Shown: positions 7,525 through 16,073, counted from the stretch's first letter. The stretch: 30,763 bases of DNA from Flavobacterium sp. (GCA_015478765.1 JADMKR010000060.1:1-30763), one strand, 5' to 3'. Numbers and translations are program-made. The notes: generated by a model not told the origin, from the letters alone.

Positions 7525-8136
7525 CTATCTGTTGTATAAAAATTCAATATTTTGTTTTGTGTGCTCAATCGTTCCATCGGCGGCCACAAGATACATAAAC
7601 GCGTGATAATGCTCATCGTAAAGTTCGATCCATCCTGCCAAAACCTGTTCAGCCTTTCCGCTTCGTAAAAGTGAATCGGCATAAGCGAACATCACATCGG
7701 CGTCGAAAGTTTCAAAGATAAAAAAACAATTCTCACTTTTCAGTTGGTGCCGGATGCTTATTTCGCCTATGCAAATATTGGCCAAAGTATAGACAAAAAC
7801 CGCCGGCGACGGGAAATAATTTTCGGGATCGGCGATCGATTTCTGATAGCGAACATCGGTATCGAGGCTGGATGATTTATTGGCAAATACGATGGCAACA
7901 TCATTCTCCTGTGATGGATCGACATTGTTTCTCAGTATTGGTTCCGATGCCAACATGGCGAGTTTGCTCATGTTATCCATTTTGAAGAACTTCGGATAAT
8001 TCAGGCCGATATGCTGATAGGCGAGTTTCGAGAATTCACCGAAAGTTTGCCCGGCTTCAAAGTACGGCGCGCCTTCCAATGCGATTTTGCCGTCCTGGAT
8101 TTTGCAGTATGACTTTATGAAATATGGGTTTGCCAT
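7525..8136 (-). CDS. Truncated ketosynthase-like protein (N-terminal half only, no catalytic Cys)
   Basis: The 203-residue protein resembles the N-terminal half of a ketosynthase. The segment SPAVFVYTLANICIGEISIR aligns with the FLIPRALPNMAAGHVSIR-type region just before a KS active site, and GKAEQVLAGWIE aligns with GDADVMVAGGTE just after it. Between them the nucleophile region reads FFIFETFDAD, without a Cys, and the C-terminal half with both catalytic His residues is absent. The gene is intact (no frameshift, 1-bp TAATG junction with the active KS upstream), so it is not a decaying pseudogene. A structural or docking partner for the adjacent 373-aa KS is a reasonable guess. Similar short proteins are usually annotated as 3-oxoacyl-ACP synthase in flexirubin clusters. 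Confidence 0.8.
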   Translation of the reverse strand: MANPYFIKSYCKIQDGKIALEGAPYFEAGQTFGEFSKLAYQHIGLNYPKFFKMDNMSKLAMLASEPILRNNVDPSQENDVAIVFANKSSSLDTDVRYQKSIADPENYFPSPAVFVYTLANICIGEISIRHQLKSENCFFIFETFDADVMFAYADSLLRSGKAEQVLAGWIELYDEHYHAFMYLVAADGTIEHTKQNIEFLYNR

Positions 8137-9257
8137 TACAGTTTCTCAAATATTACGGCCGTGTTGCAGCCGCCAAATCCCGATGCGGTTTTCATGAAAT
8201 ATTTAATTTCACCTTCGGAATTCTCGGTAATTACATTTATTGGCGTAGGCATTTCGGAGCCGTCATAACCAACTGATTTGTACAATTTGTTCCGTCGTGC
8301 CGATTCGATTGCCACAACCGTTTCCAATAATCCCGACGCACCAAGCGTATGACCGTAAATTCCTTTATAGCTGTTTACCGGGACACACTGAAGGCCGGCG
8401 CGCGTAAACGCAACCGATTCCATTTCGTCATTGTACAAAGTCGCGGTTCCGTGGGCCGATATATAATCGATGTCGGCTGCCTGAATTTTCGCTTCTTTCA
8501 ACGCCGACTGTATGCTTTTAAAAAGTCCCTCGCCGGTGCGCGATGGCCCGGAAATATGATTGGCGTCGTTTATGGCACCGTCACCGAGAATTTTTATAGA
8601 AGTGTCACTTTTGTCGGATGTAATATGAACGGCAGCCGCCGCCTCACCAAGGTTTAACCCGTCGCGACCGGATGAATAAGGTTGGCACGAGCCGGCACTC
8701 AAGGCCTGAAAAGATGAAAATCCGGAAAAAACAAATTTCGAAAATTCATCTCCGGCAACTATGTAAACATCGTCGTAAGCATCTGATTGAATCAGCCGTT
8801 TTGCAACCGCGATCGCCATGATTCCGGACACGCACGCATTCGAGATCACGATTGGATTGGTCTGGAATCCGAAGAAATCGGCTATAGTCTTCGCCAATTC
8901 ACCCAGGTAGGCCTGATTTATAGTAACCGGATTTGCCAATGCCGATACATTTCCTTTGGTGGTTGATAATATCAATCCCGTTCGTTTGCCGGGCGCCGAT
9001 CTTATAATCGGGTTCATCGCAAGGATCAGCATTTTCTCGAGATGGGTGTATTTGGTACTCGGACTTAAGGACGCAAATTCACCGTCGATTTTGTGCTGGT
9101 CGATAATACTTCCGTAAAACGGCTTGTTGGAAAATACAGGATTATCGTGGATTTTTACTGCCGATGCGCCGCTTTCAATTGCCGCCATATTCGTCTCGAC
9201 GTCAAAACCCAAGGGTGTGATGCAGTTCGTATCGGATATGAAAACTTCCTTCAGCAT
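8136..9257 (-). CDS. Beta-ketoacyl-ACP synthase (FabF-like), second copy
   Basis: From the ATG at 9255-9257 the protein has 373 residues; an in-frame TTG at 9275 would add six. The ATG was chosen because MLKEVFISDTNCITPLG matches the usual KS N-terminus. Catalytic residues are Cys142 (SNACVSG), His269 (SAHGTATLYND) and His303 (YGHTLGASG), so it should be active. It diverges from the other two KSs, for example in its shorter N-terminal half. It is followed immediately by the truncated KS-like gene (TAATG overlap), so the two may form a heterodimer analogous to KS-alpha/KS-beta. Confidence 0.92.
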   Translation of the reverse strand: MLKEVFISDTNCITPLGFDVETNMAAIESGASAVKIHDNPVFSNKPFYGSIIDQHKIDGEFASLSPSTKYTHLEKMLILAMNPIIRSAPGKRTGLILSTTKGNVSALANPVTINQAYLGELAKTIADFFGFQTNPIVISNACVSGIMAIAVAKRLIQSDAYDDVYIVAGDEFSKFVFSGFSSFQALSAGSCQPYSSGRDGLNLGEAAAAVHITSDKSDTSIKILGDGAINDANHISGPSRTGEGLFKSIQSALKEAKIQAADIDYISAHGTATLYNDEMESVAFTRAGLQCVPVNSYKGIYGHTLGASGLLETVVAIESARRNKLYKSVGYDGSEMPTPINVITENSEGEIKYFMKTASGFGGCNTAVIFEKL

Positions 9258-9279
9258 AATCTTTATCGCGGCCAAAGCC

Positions 9280-9729
9280 TTATTTTGTCAAACCTACTTT
9301 GCGTTTCCATTCTTCAAAAAACGGCGGGATGTTAAGCGAAAGATTCCCGTCGCTATCCATAAAAACCTGAACGGTTTCACCGGTGCACGCAAGCTGGTCA
9401 TTTTGATCGTAAATATTGTAGCGGAAAATCATTTTTGCGGCAGGCGAATCGACGAACGACGTTTCAATGCGGATGACGTCACCGTATTTGATCATCAGTT
9501 TGTGCTCGCAAGACGATTTTACGATGGGTGTAGTGTAACCCGATTCGTGAATGTCGAGATATGAAATTCCGTGTTGGCGGCCAAAGGCCTCGCGGCCATC
9601 CTCAAAATATGTGATGTAGTAGCCATGCCAGACAATTCCGAGTGGGTCGGTTTCATTAAACCGAATCCGGATTTGCTCTGAAACGGTCAAATGATCGGCG
9701 GGATTATACAGCTCTTTTCTTTTTGTCAT
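9280..9729 (-). CDS. Hotdog acyl-CoA/acyl-ACP thioesterase (4HBT/YbgC type)
   Basis: The 149-residue protein carries the 4-hydroxybenzoyl-CoA thioesterase signature NETDPLGIVWHGYYITYFED. Asp28 is the likely catalytic residue, followed by His35 and Tyr38 in the usual spacing. It should hydrolyse an acyl thioester, releasing the free acid or performing an editing role. Related thioesterases occur in aryl-polyene clusters. The gene overlaps the end of the ABC permease gene by 26 bp and lies 22 bp before the following KS. Confidence 0.9.
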   Translation of the reverse strand: MTKRKELYNPADHLTVSEQIRIRFNETDPLGIVWHGYYITYFEDGREAFGRQHGISYLDIHESGYTTPIVKSSCEHKLMIKYGDVIRIETSFVDSPAAKMIFRYNIYDQNDQLACTGETVQVFMDSDGNLSLNIPPFFEEWKRKVGLTK

Positions 9730-10981
9730 AAAGTAGTGAAATCAGGATCATCATGCCGAAGAACAATATCAGTAAAGACAGTTCGGGTAAAATATCGATC
9801 AGGTTTCCGTTGCGCAAAATTACATCATAGAAAGCGTTTAACCCCCAATTCATTGGAGAAATTCCGGCTACGATCTGCATTACTTCGGGCATTGCGAAAA
9901 CCGGCACCCACACACCGCCAACTGCCGCCAGAATTACGACCGCCGTTGCGCCAAACGGAGCCGACTGTTCCTGGGTTTTTGCGATTGTCCCTAAAAGTAT
10001 CCCGAAACCGGTGGCTGCAAAACCTGCAAACAATGCTACGAGACTCATCAGCCCAAGAATTCCGTCGACATCAAACTGCGGGAGGTTCATCTGCGGAAAT
10101 AAGAAAACGCCCACAGCCAGCATGAGATAGAACTGCAACATGCAAATGAACAGATACGTAATTGTTTTAGCCGCCAGGACTACGGCATAACTTACCGGAT
10201 TGGTGCGAAGCCTGACCAGTGTTCCCTGATCCTTTTCTTTTACGATATTGATCGACAGCGGAATGACGATAAAGAATATAGCAAACAGTGTCCAGGCAGG
10301 AACATTGTGCTGAGTCGAATTTGGGATGATGTCTTTGTTGTTTTTCTGTGGCGTGATTTCCTTAAAATCGATGAAACTTTCCTGCTCGAAAGTTATCTGC
10401 TCATCGCCCAACTGATCTTGAAATGTGGAGTATATCGTTTTGGTTTCGATTTGCGATATCATTTTGTCGATCGCACTTTTCACAGCGTTCCTGAATGTCG
10501 CCTGCGCCGCGGGATCGAAATAAATTCGGACTTCCTTTGAGTCGGGGATGTTTACAATTTCAGCGGCGGTGGAATCCTGCAAACCAAATCCGGAGGTAAT
10601 TTTTGCGACATTCTGGTCGACTTTCAACTGTAAATCGGTAGATAATTTTTCAGGCATTATAATGGCCAGTTGATATTTGCCTTTAAATACCAAGTCGCGG
10701 GCTGTATTTTCGTCAAATTTCTGATTGTCAATTTCGGTGACAACATCAAATGAACTGCTTTGTTCCAAATTTTCCCGAACGACTTTGGAAACCTGTCCGT
10801 TGTCAAGATCCACGAGTAATATCGGAATTTTCGCTTCATTGACACTTTTGAAGGTGCTGTCCTGGATCAATGTAATCGTAATGATCAGCATTAAAGGCAT
10901 TATGAACAATATCATGAGTCCGCCTACGTCGCGCAGCAGCAATTGTACCTCCTTTCGTATGGACATCCAGAGTTTATACAT
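9704..10981 (-). CDS. ABC-2 type transporter permease
   Basis: The 425-residue membrane protein has the DrrB/YhgE-like layout. One transmembrane helix sits near residues 20-41, followed by a large extracytoplasmic domain of about 180 residues. Five more helices follow from roughly 225 (NVPAWTLFAIFFIVIPLSIN) to the C-terminus (LLILFFGMMILISLLY). It ends in a short basic tail (YDKKKRAV). With the ATPase encoded just upstream (8 bp overlap) it should form an exporter. The cargo is inferred to be the pigment or one of its parts, because the pair is embedded between biosynthetic genes. Confidence 0.93.
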   Translation of the reverse strand: MYKLWMSIRKEVQLLLRDVGGLMILFIMPLMLIITITLIQDSTFKSVNEAKIPILLVDLDNGQVSKVVRENLEQSSSFDVVTEIDNQKFDENTARDLVFKGKYQLAIIMPEKLSTDLQLKVDQNVAKITSGFGLQDSTAAEIVNIPDSKEVRIYFDPAAQATFRNAVKSAIDKMISQIETKTIYSTFQDQLGDEQITFEQESFIDFKEITPQKNNKDIIPNSTQHNVPAWTLFAIFFIVIPLSINIVKEKDQGTLVRLRTNPVSYAVVLAAKTITYLFICMLQFYLMLAVGVFLFPQMNLPQFDVDGILGLMSLVALFAGFAATGFGILLGTIAKTQEQSAPFGATAVVILAAVGGVWVPVFAMPEVMQIVAGISPMNWGLNAFYDVILRNGNLIDILPELSLLILFFGMMILISLLYDKKKRAV

Positions 10982-11729
10982 TGTCCCGCACGGCTTTTCC
11001 GGTTAATGAAATGTACACATCTTCGAGTGAATGCGCGTCTGGAGTCGAATTGATCAAATTTGCGGGTGTTCCCTGAGCGAATATTTTTCCCTGTTCCAAA
11101 ATAGCAATATGCGTACAAAAATCCTGCGCCTCACTTAGGTGATGTGATGTATAAATGATGGTCGCGCCATCGGCATTGATCATTTTTAAATAATCCATGA
11201 TCACGATCTTCGACTGAACATCGACGCCCACTGTTGGCTCGTCGAGGAAAAGTACGGTAGGGCGATGCAGCGTCCCTGCTATCAGGTTTACCCTGCGTTT
11301 CATTCCGCCGGAATAGGTGCCGATCTGTTTATCGGCATGCGGTGTAAGTCCGAGATGTTCCAGGCTGCTGTTCACTTTATCCCGAAGATTGCTTCCGCGC
11401 AAGCCGTACATAGCACCGAAATACTGTAAGTTCTCCCGAGCTGTCAGCGTTGGATATAGCGCATATTCCTGCGGTACCACGCCAATGATCTTTTTAATTT
11501 TCCGGTGTTTTTTTTTGTACGACCAATTATTTATCGTAAAAGTTCCCGATGTCGGTTTTACGAGTCCGCACAACATCGAAATCAATGTTGTTTTCCCTGC
11601 ACCATTAGGACCGAGCAATCCGAAAATTTCGCCTTTTTCAATATCAAGTGACAGGTTGTCTACCGCAAAATCATCCGCGTTTGCGAACTTTTTTGAAAGT
11701 GACTTGATATGGATCATGATTTCGCTCAT
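10974..11729 (-). CDS. ABC transporter ATP-binding protein
   Basis: The 251-residue ATPase has Walker A GPNGAGKTT at 40-48, a Q-loop (VVPQEYALYPTLT), the signature YSGGMKRR at 139-146, Walker B VLFLDEP at 159-165 with catalytic Glu164, and the H-loop TSHH with His196. It is of the drug/ABC-2 export class and pairs with the permease gene downstream, overlapping it by 8 bp. The start overlaps the stop of the BtrH-like gene in a TAATG junction. Upstream in-frame starts are excluded by this junction. Confidence 0.96.
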   Translation of the reverse strand: MSEIMIHIKSLSKKFANADDFAVDNLSLDIEKGEIFGLLGPNGAGKTTLISMLCGLVKPTSGTFTINNWSYKKKHRKIKKIIGVVPQEYALYPTLTARENLQYFGAMYGLRGSNLRDKVNSSLEHLGLTPHADKQIGTYSGGMKRRVNLIAGTLHRPTVLFLDEPTVGVDVQSKIVIMDYLKMINADGATIIYTSHHLSEAQDFCTHIAILEQGKIFAQGTPANLINSTPDAHSLEDVYISLTGKAVRDNV

Positions 11730-12724
11730 TAAATGGCTTTGCGGAGTTTTTTGAAGAATTGTTTTTCGTCTTCGGCTATCGCCAATAATTCATCGGCCAG
11801 CATATTGTAAACATCGGTATGAGCGCTTCGGTTTTTATAAACCCGCGATGCCTGCACGGCAAAGTCGCGCCATTTGTCACCGATGATCGTCATTTCGGCT
11901 GAAAGTTCCTTTAATTGTTCATTCTGCAAAATTGCCGATGCTTCCTGAAGGAACGCCGCATAAATAAATCGGAATCCACCGCCTCCGGTGCCAATTTCCT
12001 CCTGCATCCTGACGACCTGTGCAAGATAGTGATTTGCTTTTTTATTGCCGTGGCGCACGGGCCATTTGCGGATTTCGCGCGAAACCCATCTAATTCCGGC
12101 CACGCCAATCAGCGGAACGGGCGCCAGCATTTTATTACATGTATCTTTTATGGCGGTTTTGATCGCTTTTGCAAGGTCGATTTCCGCTGGAATGTGAACA
12201 GGGTAGTAGAGCTGGCCTTTTGGTGCGAAAGCTCCTTTGGCAAATCTCACCTTATTTAATTCGGATACGGTTAAGGTAGTGACGGTTTCCATTACCGGAT
12301 CGGAGACGAGATAACCGTTTTCGTTCTGGCCGTAAACGACCAAATTGTGCGCGTTGAAATGAAATCGGTATTCGTCGGGAAAGTAGGGGAGGTTGTAAAC
12401 ACCCACCTGAAGTCCCGATGGAATATTGTTTCTTAAATTTTCCTGCAGCGCTTCATTGGCGGCAGCCACCGTTGAAAATTTTCTTCTTTTTACTTTTATG
12501 CCGAGTCGTTTGGCAAGTTTATTAAATATCAATCCGGGCAACGGTCGATAGCTGACCACTGGCGCGTGATTGACCTTCAGGAACGGCAAGTACACAAAAA
12601 ACAACCCCGATCCAATTCCGAAAACCATAGGCTCGCTCAGGTTCAGGCCTTTGTTCCGAAGTAAATTCGAAGCAACGCCGTTTTCGCAGTGTGCCGATTG
12701 ATGATGTGTAAAGTCCAGCTGCAT
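11729..12724 (-). CDS. BtrH N-terminal domain protein with DUF4872-like C-terminus; possible acyl-ACP acyltransferase
   Basis: The 331-residue protein has the papain-like BtrH_N features. The nucleophile candidate is Cys13 in SAHCENGVA, the His is His126 in FNAHNLVVYG, and an SDP segment at 141-143 supplies the acidic residue Asp142. A helical C-terminal domain (about residues 170-330) matches the usual DUF4872 partner. The founding member, BtrH of butirosin biosynthesis, moves an acyl group from an acyl carrier protein onto an amine acceptor. By analogy this protein could transfer an acyl chain from one of the two ACPs to an acceptor in the flexirubin pathway, including formation of the aryl-polyene/resorcinol ester; that is a hypothesis. 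Junctions on both sides are TAATG overlaps. Confidence 0.82.
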   Translation of the reverse strand: MQLDFTHHQSAHCENGVASNLLRNKGLNLSEPMVFGIGSGLFFVYLPFLKVNHAPVVSYRPLPGLIFNKLAKRLGIKVKRRKFSTVAAANEALQENLRNNIPSGLQVGVYNLPYFPDEYRFHFNAHNLVVYGQNENGYLVSDPVMETVTTLTVSELNKVRFAKGAFAPKGQLYYPVHIPAEIDLAKAIKTAIKDTCNKMLAPVPLIGVAGIRWVSREIRKWPVRHGNKKANHYLAQVVRMQEEIGTGGGGFRFIYAAFLQEASAILQNEQLKELSAEMTIIGDKWRDFAVQASRVYKNRSAHTDVYNMLADELLAIAEDEKQFFKKLRKAI

Positions 12725-13128
12725 TATTCCTTTTTAAAATTCTTTAACTCATCTATTGTGATTTCGAACGCATCGGCATATCGGCCCAAAATCGTATCAT
12801 TTAATTTAGTGAACACCGACGGTTTGAAGTGCCTTTTTACCTGCCAAACCCATTTCCCGACATAACTCGCGAGTATGGTCGGATCCATTTTATTGAGTTC
12901 CATAAAATAGACAATCGGACTTGCTTTTCCTTCGCGTATTTGTTGTTCAGCTTCGGCAATTCGCTCGTTGATTAGCGACATTGAATTGTCGAGTGCGATT
13001 GTTTTCGGTTCCCAGCCTGCGCTCAGCGCTGTAGTATAATTGCCATTTTCATCGACTGCGTAGCACAACTCTCGCATATTGTGATCGGTAAGGGTACTTT
13101 TATCCTGGGGCACATCATTCTTTTTCAT
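12724..13128 (-). CDS. Conserved-looking small cytoplasmic protein, function unknown
   Basis: The 134-residue protein has no signal peptide or membrane segment. It is predicted to be mostly helical. The C-terminal stretch GRYADAFEITIDELKNF resembles the last helices of XRE-type helix-turn-helix domains, but the preceding region (KHDTxLG-like VGKWVWQVKRHFKPSVF) does not give a convincing DNA-binding helix pair, so a regulator is only a possibility. It overlaps the dehydratase gene upstream by 14 bp and the BtrH-like gene downstream in a TAATG junction. That tight coupling suggests that it works with one of these two products. Confidence 0.7.
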   Translation of the reverse strand: MKKNDVPQDKSTLTDHNMRELCYAVDENGNYTTALSAGWEPKTIALDNSMSLINERIAEAEQQIREGKASPIVYFMELNKMDPTILASYVGKWVWQVKRHFKPSVFTKLNDTILGRYADAFEITIDELKNFKKE

Positions 13129-13582
13129 CGGGATCGGTTTTTATGAAAAGATTGAGTTCACATTCCATAATCAATTCAGATTCGTGGAAGGTTTTGCAAT
13201 TTACCATGCACGTATTATAGTGTTCTGTGGAAAATCGCGACAGCAGCGTGGAGATAGTTTCGATGGTTTGCCCGCTTTTTGGCAACGATAAAACTTGAAT
13301 CGATTTTATCGAGCTGATGAACCCGATGACATTTTTTTTCTTTTTGTTTTCAAGATCATCTGAATCGAAGTACGATCGGGCGACGATTGTCGAACAGGTT
13401 TGCGCTGCATTTTCGATCAGGCCAAATTCAGAAAAGGCGCCGTCTTCAACGAAAATATTGTCGTCTGAGATTTCAAAATCGGTTTTTACCGTATCCGATG
13501 TCAATTCGTTCACGCGGTCTACCATTAGCATTGGCTTGCGATGCGGAAGAAAATTGCGGATATCAACTGCGCTTATCGTCAT
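13115..13582 (-). CDS. Hotdog dehydratase-like protein (aryl-polyene type), catalytic His replaced
   Basis: The 155-residue protein starts with the FabZ-like NFLPHRKPMLMVDRV segment (about 10-24). Its active-site helix FSEFGLIENAAQ keeps the conserved Glu57. The position of the hotdog dehydratase His is Ala49 (EDGAFSE), whereas the neighbouring gene product has His there. On its own it is probably not a complete dehydratase. Dehydratases of aryl-polyene systems (ApeI/ApeP) are known as a heteromeric pair, so this protein is most simply the partner subunit of the 13585-14010 product. The gene starts 2 bp after its partner. Confidence 0.82.
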   Translation of the reverse strand: MTISAVDIRNFLPHRKPMLMVDRVNELTSDTVKTDFEISDDNIFVEDGAFSEFGLIENAAQTCSTIVARSYFDSDDLENKKKKNVIGFISSIKSIQVLSLPKSGQTIETISTLLSRFSTEHYNTCMVNCKTFHESELIMECELNLFIKTDPDEKE

Positions 13583-13584
13583 TA

Positions 13585-14010
13585 TTATTTTGCTAAAACA
13601 GTTTTCATTTGGCCCGATGCGATTTCGTTACCGTCAATTTTTGTCGATACCGATACCAATGTAATTCCCATAAATTCCTGTAGTATCGTAACCGAAGTCA
13701 CAATGGGTTGTCCGATTTTTGGCAGTGCATTGATGACAATATCCTTCATCGAACCAATGTAGCCTTCGGGTGCTGCCTCTTTTTTCAGAAAGAAACTATA
13801 TCCGGTGTGTAGTGCGACCGATTGCGCCATATGTTCGATCAGGCCTGATTCTGAGAAATGACCCGAATCGGCGAACAGGTTATTTTCATCTGCAGTAAAG
13901 CCGGAAACTAAGGAATCCGCTGCGTACGAAAACAGTGCATCGACCATTACGAACGGGTTTTTTTGCGGCAACAATGCCTGCACGGCTTCTTTTTCAAATA
14001 GTGATGTCAT
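13585..14010 (-). CDS. Hotdog 3-hydroxyacyl-ACP dehydratase (aryl-polyene type), His and Glu present
   Basis: The 141-residue protein is taken from the ATG at 14008-14010, which overlaps the DarB stop as TAATG; an in-frame TTG two codons upstream is less likely. The sequence LLPQKNPFVMVDAL matches the N-terminal FabZ pattern. The active-site region is DSGHFSESGLIEHMAQS with His51 and Glu59. The His-Glu spacing is six residues shorter than in FabZ, because the PxxPGV loop is missing, as in the sister protein. It should dehydrate 3-hydroxyacyl-ACP during polyene formation, giving the conjugated double bonds after the ketoreductase step. Confidence 0.85.
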   Translation of the reverse strand: MTSLFEKEAVQALLPQKNPFVMVDALFSYAADSLVSGFTADENNLFADSGHFSESGLIEHMAQSVALHTGYSFFLKKEAAPEGYIGSMKDIVINALPKIGQPIVTSVTILQEFMGITLVSVSTKIDGNEIASGQMKTVLAK

Positions 14011-15143
14011 TAACAAACTGTTAAGCAGGCATGTGCATATGAGAATCGGCCACTTTCTGGCACGATCAGCAATATTTTTTGTCCTTTTTGCAATTTACCA
14101 CTTTTCATCAGTTCTTCCACCATCAGAAATACGGATGCCGAGCCTACGTTGCCCACATATGGCAGGTTCATGAACCACATCGATTTCGGAAAGTCGATTC
14201 CGCGTGCGATCATGGCATCGTAGAATTTGTCGACGAAATATTTTGACGAAACGTGGGGCAGGAAATAATCGAAATCGGACGGTGACATTTTGTGTTTTTC
14301 CAAAGTTGTCACAATACAGTCGGATCCTTTTTCAAGTATATGTTCGTCCAGTATTTTAACATCCTGCTTTATGGCGAATAGCGATTTGTTTGCCCATTCT
14401 TCTGACGGATAATCGCTCCATGGCTTAATTTCGCCGTTTTCGAGTTTGTCCCCGCCGGCATACATGCAAGCTTCGAGTTCGTAAGCGTAGGAGTAGGATT
14501 CCATCCAATCGATCCGCAGTGAAATATCGCCTTTCGGCTGATTTTGCAAAAGGAATGCGCCGGCACCATCGGAAAGCATCCAGCGTAGAAAGTCTTTTTT
14601 GAAGGCGATTATCGGCTGTTCGTTCAGGCTTTTGAGTTCGACGATTTCGTTTTTGAATTTATCGGCAAGCATCCAGGAGGAAACGCGCTCGGAGCCTGTA
14701 CAAATAGCATTGGTGGAATTTCCGGATTTAACCGACAGAAAACCATATTTCAATGCGTTCATTCCCGAGCAGCAAACGCCGGCTGAGCTGTTCAGTTCAA
14801 CCGATTTATTTTTCATCAGTCCGTGTACCATTGCCGCATGAGATGGCAAAAGGTGATCGGGTGTTGAGGTACCGCAGGAAAGCACTTCTACATCTTGAGG
14901 GGTGAACTCATCGTCAAAAAGCTGGTTGACAGCGCCCACAGTCAAATCGGCGTTGGTATGCGTAATCGCACCCGATTTGTCGATCGCGTAATAGCGCGAC
15001 TGAATGCCATTATTGCGCAGTATCAATTTGCGCGCTTTGGATGCTGTTTCGTTGATAATACCGAGCATACTTTCCATGTCATCGTTAGACACGGCTTCGT
15101 TAGGCAGATATTTCCCGGCTTTGGTTATATAAACTTCAAACAT
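14010..15143 (-). CDS. darB: Dialkylresorcinol-forming ketosynthase DarB (KAS III-like)
   Basis: The 377-residue protein is a FabH-like ketosynthase with the triad Cys125 (GVCCSGMNAL), His297 (FLPHVSSKY) and Asn332 (VGNVGSAS). DarB enzymes join a beta-ketoacyl thioester and an alpha,beta-unsaturated acyl thioester through condensation, Michael addition and decarboxylation, giving a 2,5-dialkylcyclohexane-1,3-dione. The assignment as DarB rather than FabH rests on the C-terminal extension, on the KAS III-like but divergent N-terminus, and on the DarA gene directly upstream (18 bp away). It supplies the dialkylresorcinol half of flexirubin. Confidence 0.9.
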   Translation of the reverse strand: MFEVYITKAGKYLPNEAVSNDDMESMLGIINETASKARKLILRNNGIQSRYYAIDKSGAITHTNADLTVGAVNQLFDDEFTPQDVEVLSCGTSTPDHLLPSHAAMVHGLMKNKSVELNSSAGVCCSGMNALKYGFLSVKSGNSTNAICTGSERVSSWMLADKFKNEIVELKSLNEQPIIAFKKDFLRWMLSDGAGAFLLQNQPKGDISLRIDWMESYSYAYELEACMYAGGDKLENGEIKPWSDYPSEEWANKSLFAIKQDVKILDEHILEKGSDCIVTTLEKHKMSPSDFDYFLPHVSSKYFVDKFYDAMIARGIDFPKSMWFMNLPYVGNVGSASVFLMVEELMKSGKLQKGQKILLIVPESGRFSYAHACLTVC

Positions 15144-15161
15144 AATTAGTTGATTCTACTG

Positions 15162-16064
15162 CTAAACACTTTGAAAATAAGCAATTATCTTCTTCCTTTT
15201 ACTTTGCGTAAAGGGGTATGTTAGGGCGTGCAAGATAAATACTATTGGCGAGATTACCCAGATTGCCAGAAATAAATAGATATAAAAAACTTTCAGCCAT
15301 GCGGCGCGTGTTTTTTTTCTGTTTCGGATAAAACGCGACCACTTTTCGAAAATGAAATTTCCTTTTTTATCGACGCTGACCAAATACGGGCTCACATAAA
15401 CGCCTTTATTGGCTATGACTTTGGATTGAAGGTCGGAATAGTCTCCTTGGTGCAGATTTTCCAGAATCAATTCACCATACACCGATGCGTTGGCGATGTC
15501 TTGTTTCGAGACTCCGGGTAGTGGAAATATCCCGAGATATTTTCGTTTAATTCCGCTGAACATCCAGTCTACTATGGTGACGACACTGATCAAATTGCCG
15601 GCACGGTCGACGAAAACCACGTTTCCCTTAAGCTCTGCACCGTTTTGTTTGAGTAAGGACTTGACTTTTTCCTGTGCCAACATCCACATGTTGCGACAGG
15701 AGATGATGGTTACTATTGGTGTATTGTTCAGGACCTGTTTTGCAAAATCGGATCTCAGAAATGAATTTGCCGGAATCGAAGGCGACAGATACCAAACCTG
15801 ATATGAAAAAATAACCAGGTCATATTTTTTATCCAAAACAGAACTTTTAGGCGGCTTCAATGCCACCGGAACCTGCTGAAAAGACTCCGGGAAAACATCA
15901 AAAAATGTTTCTTTTGTCCACGGAAATGGAAATGGTTTTTCGGGTTCAATCTGGTAAAATGTCACGTTGACGTTTGCATCGTCGATAAGCGGCCGCGCAA
16001 GATTGCGGGCAATTTCGCTCGCCTGACCTGATTGGGAATAATGAATGACAAGAACGTGTTTCAT
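15162..16064 (-). CDS. darA: Dialkylresorcinol aromatising enzyme DarA (flavodoxin-like)
   Basis: The 300-residue protein begins with a flavodoxin-like fold: HVLVIHYSQSGQASEIAR contains the FMN phosphate-binding loop (SQSGQAS, residues 10-16). A later stretch (IFSYQVWYLSPSIP) matches the flavin-contacting loop. Near the C-terminus (about residues 258-285) a hydrophobic helix (IYLFLAIWVISPIVFIL) suggests membrane attachment, as would suit a lipophilic substrate. DarA is known to aromatise the cyclohexanedione made by DarB to the resorcinol, and a flavin-type oxidation fits the visible fold. It forms a tight pair with darB. Confidence 0.87.
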   Translation of the reverse strand: MKHVLVIHYSQSGQASEIARNLARPLIDDANVNVTFYQIEPEKPFPFPWTKETFFDVFPESFQQVPVALKPPKSSVLDKKYDLVIFSYQVWYLSPSIPANSFLRSDFAKQVLNNTPIVTIISCRNMWMLAQEKVKSLLKQNGAELKGNVVFVDRAGNLISVVTIVDWMFSGIKRKYLGIFPLPGVSKQDIANASVYGELILENLHQGDYSDLQSKVIANKGVYVSPYLVSVDKKGNFIFEKWSRFIRNRKKTRAAWLKVFYIYLFLAIWVISPIVFILHALTYPFTQSKRKKIIAYFQSV

Positions 16065-16073
16065 TAGCTTTCT

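Noticed and set aside
7525..8136. Pseudogene of a ketosynthase
   Set aside because: The frame is intact, has a normal start and precise TAATG coupling, and no remnant of the missing C-terminal half follows it.
9691..10125. 144-codon plus-strand open frame rich in Arg, Pro and Leu
   Set aside because: Antisense shadow of the ABC permease gene; low-complexity composition.
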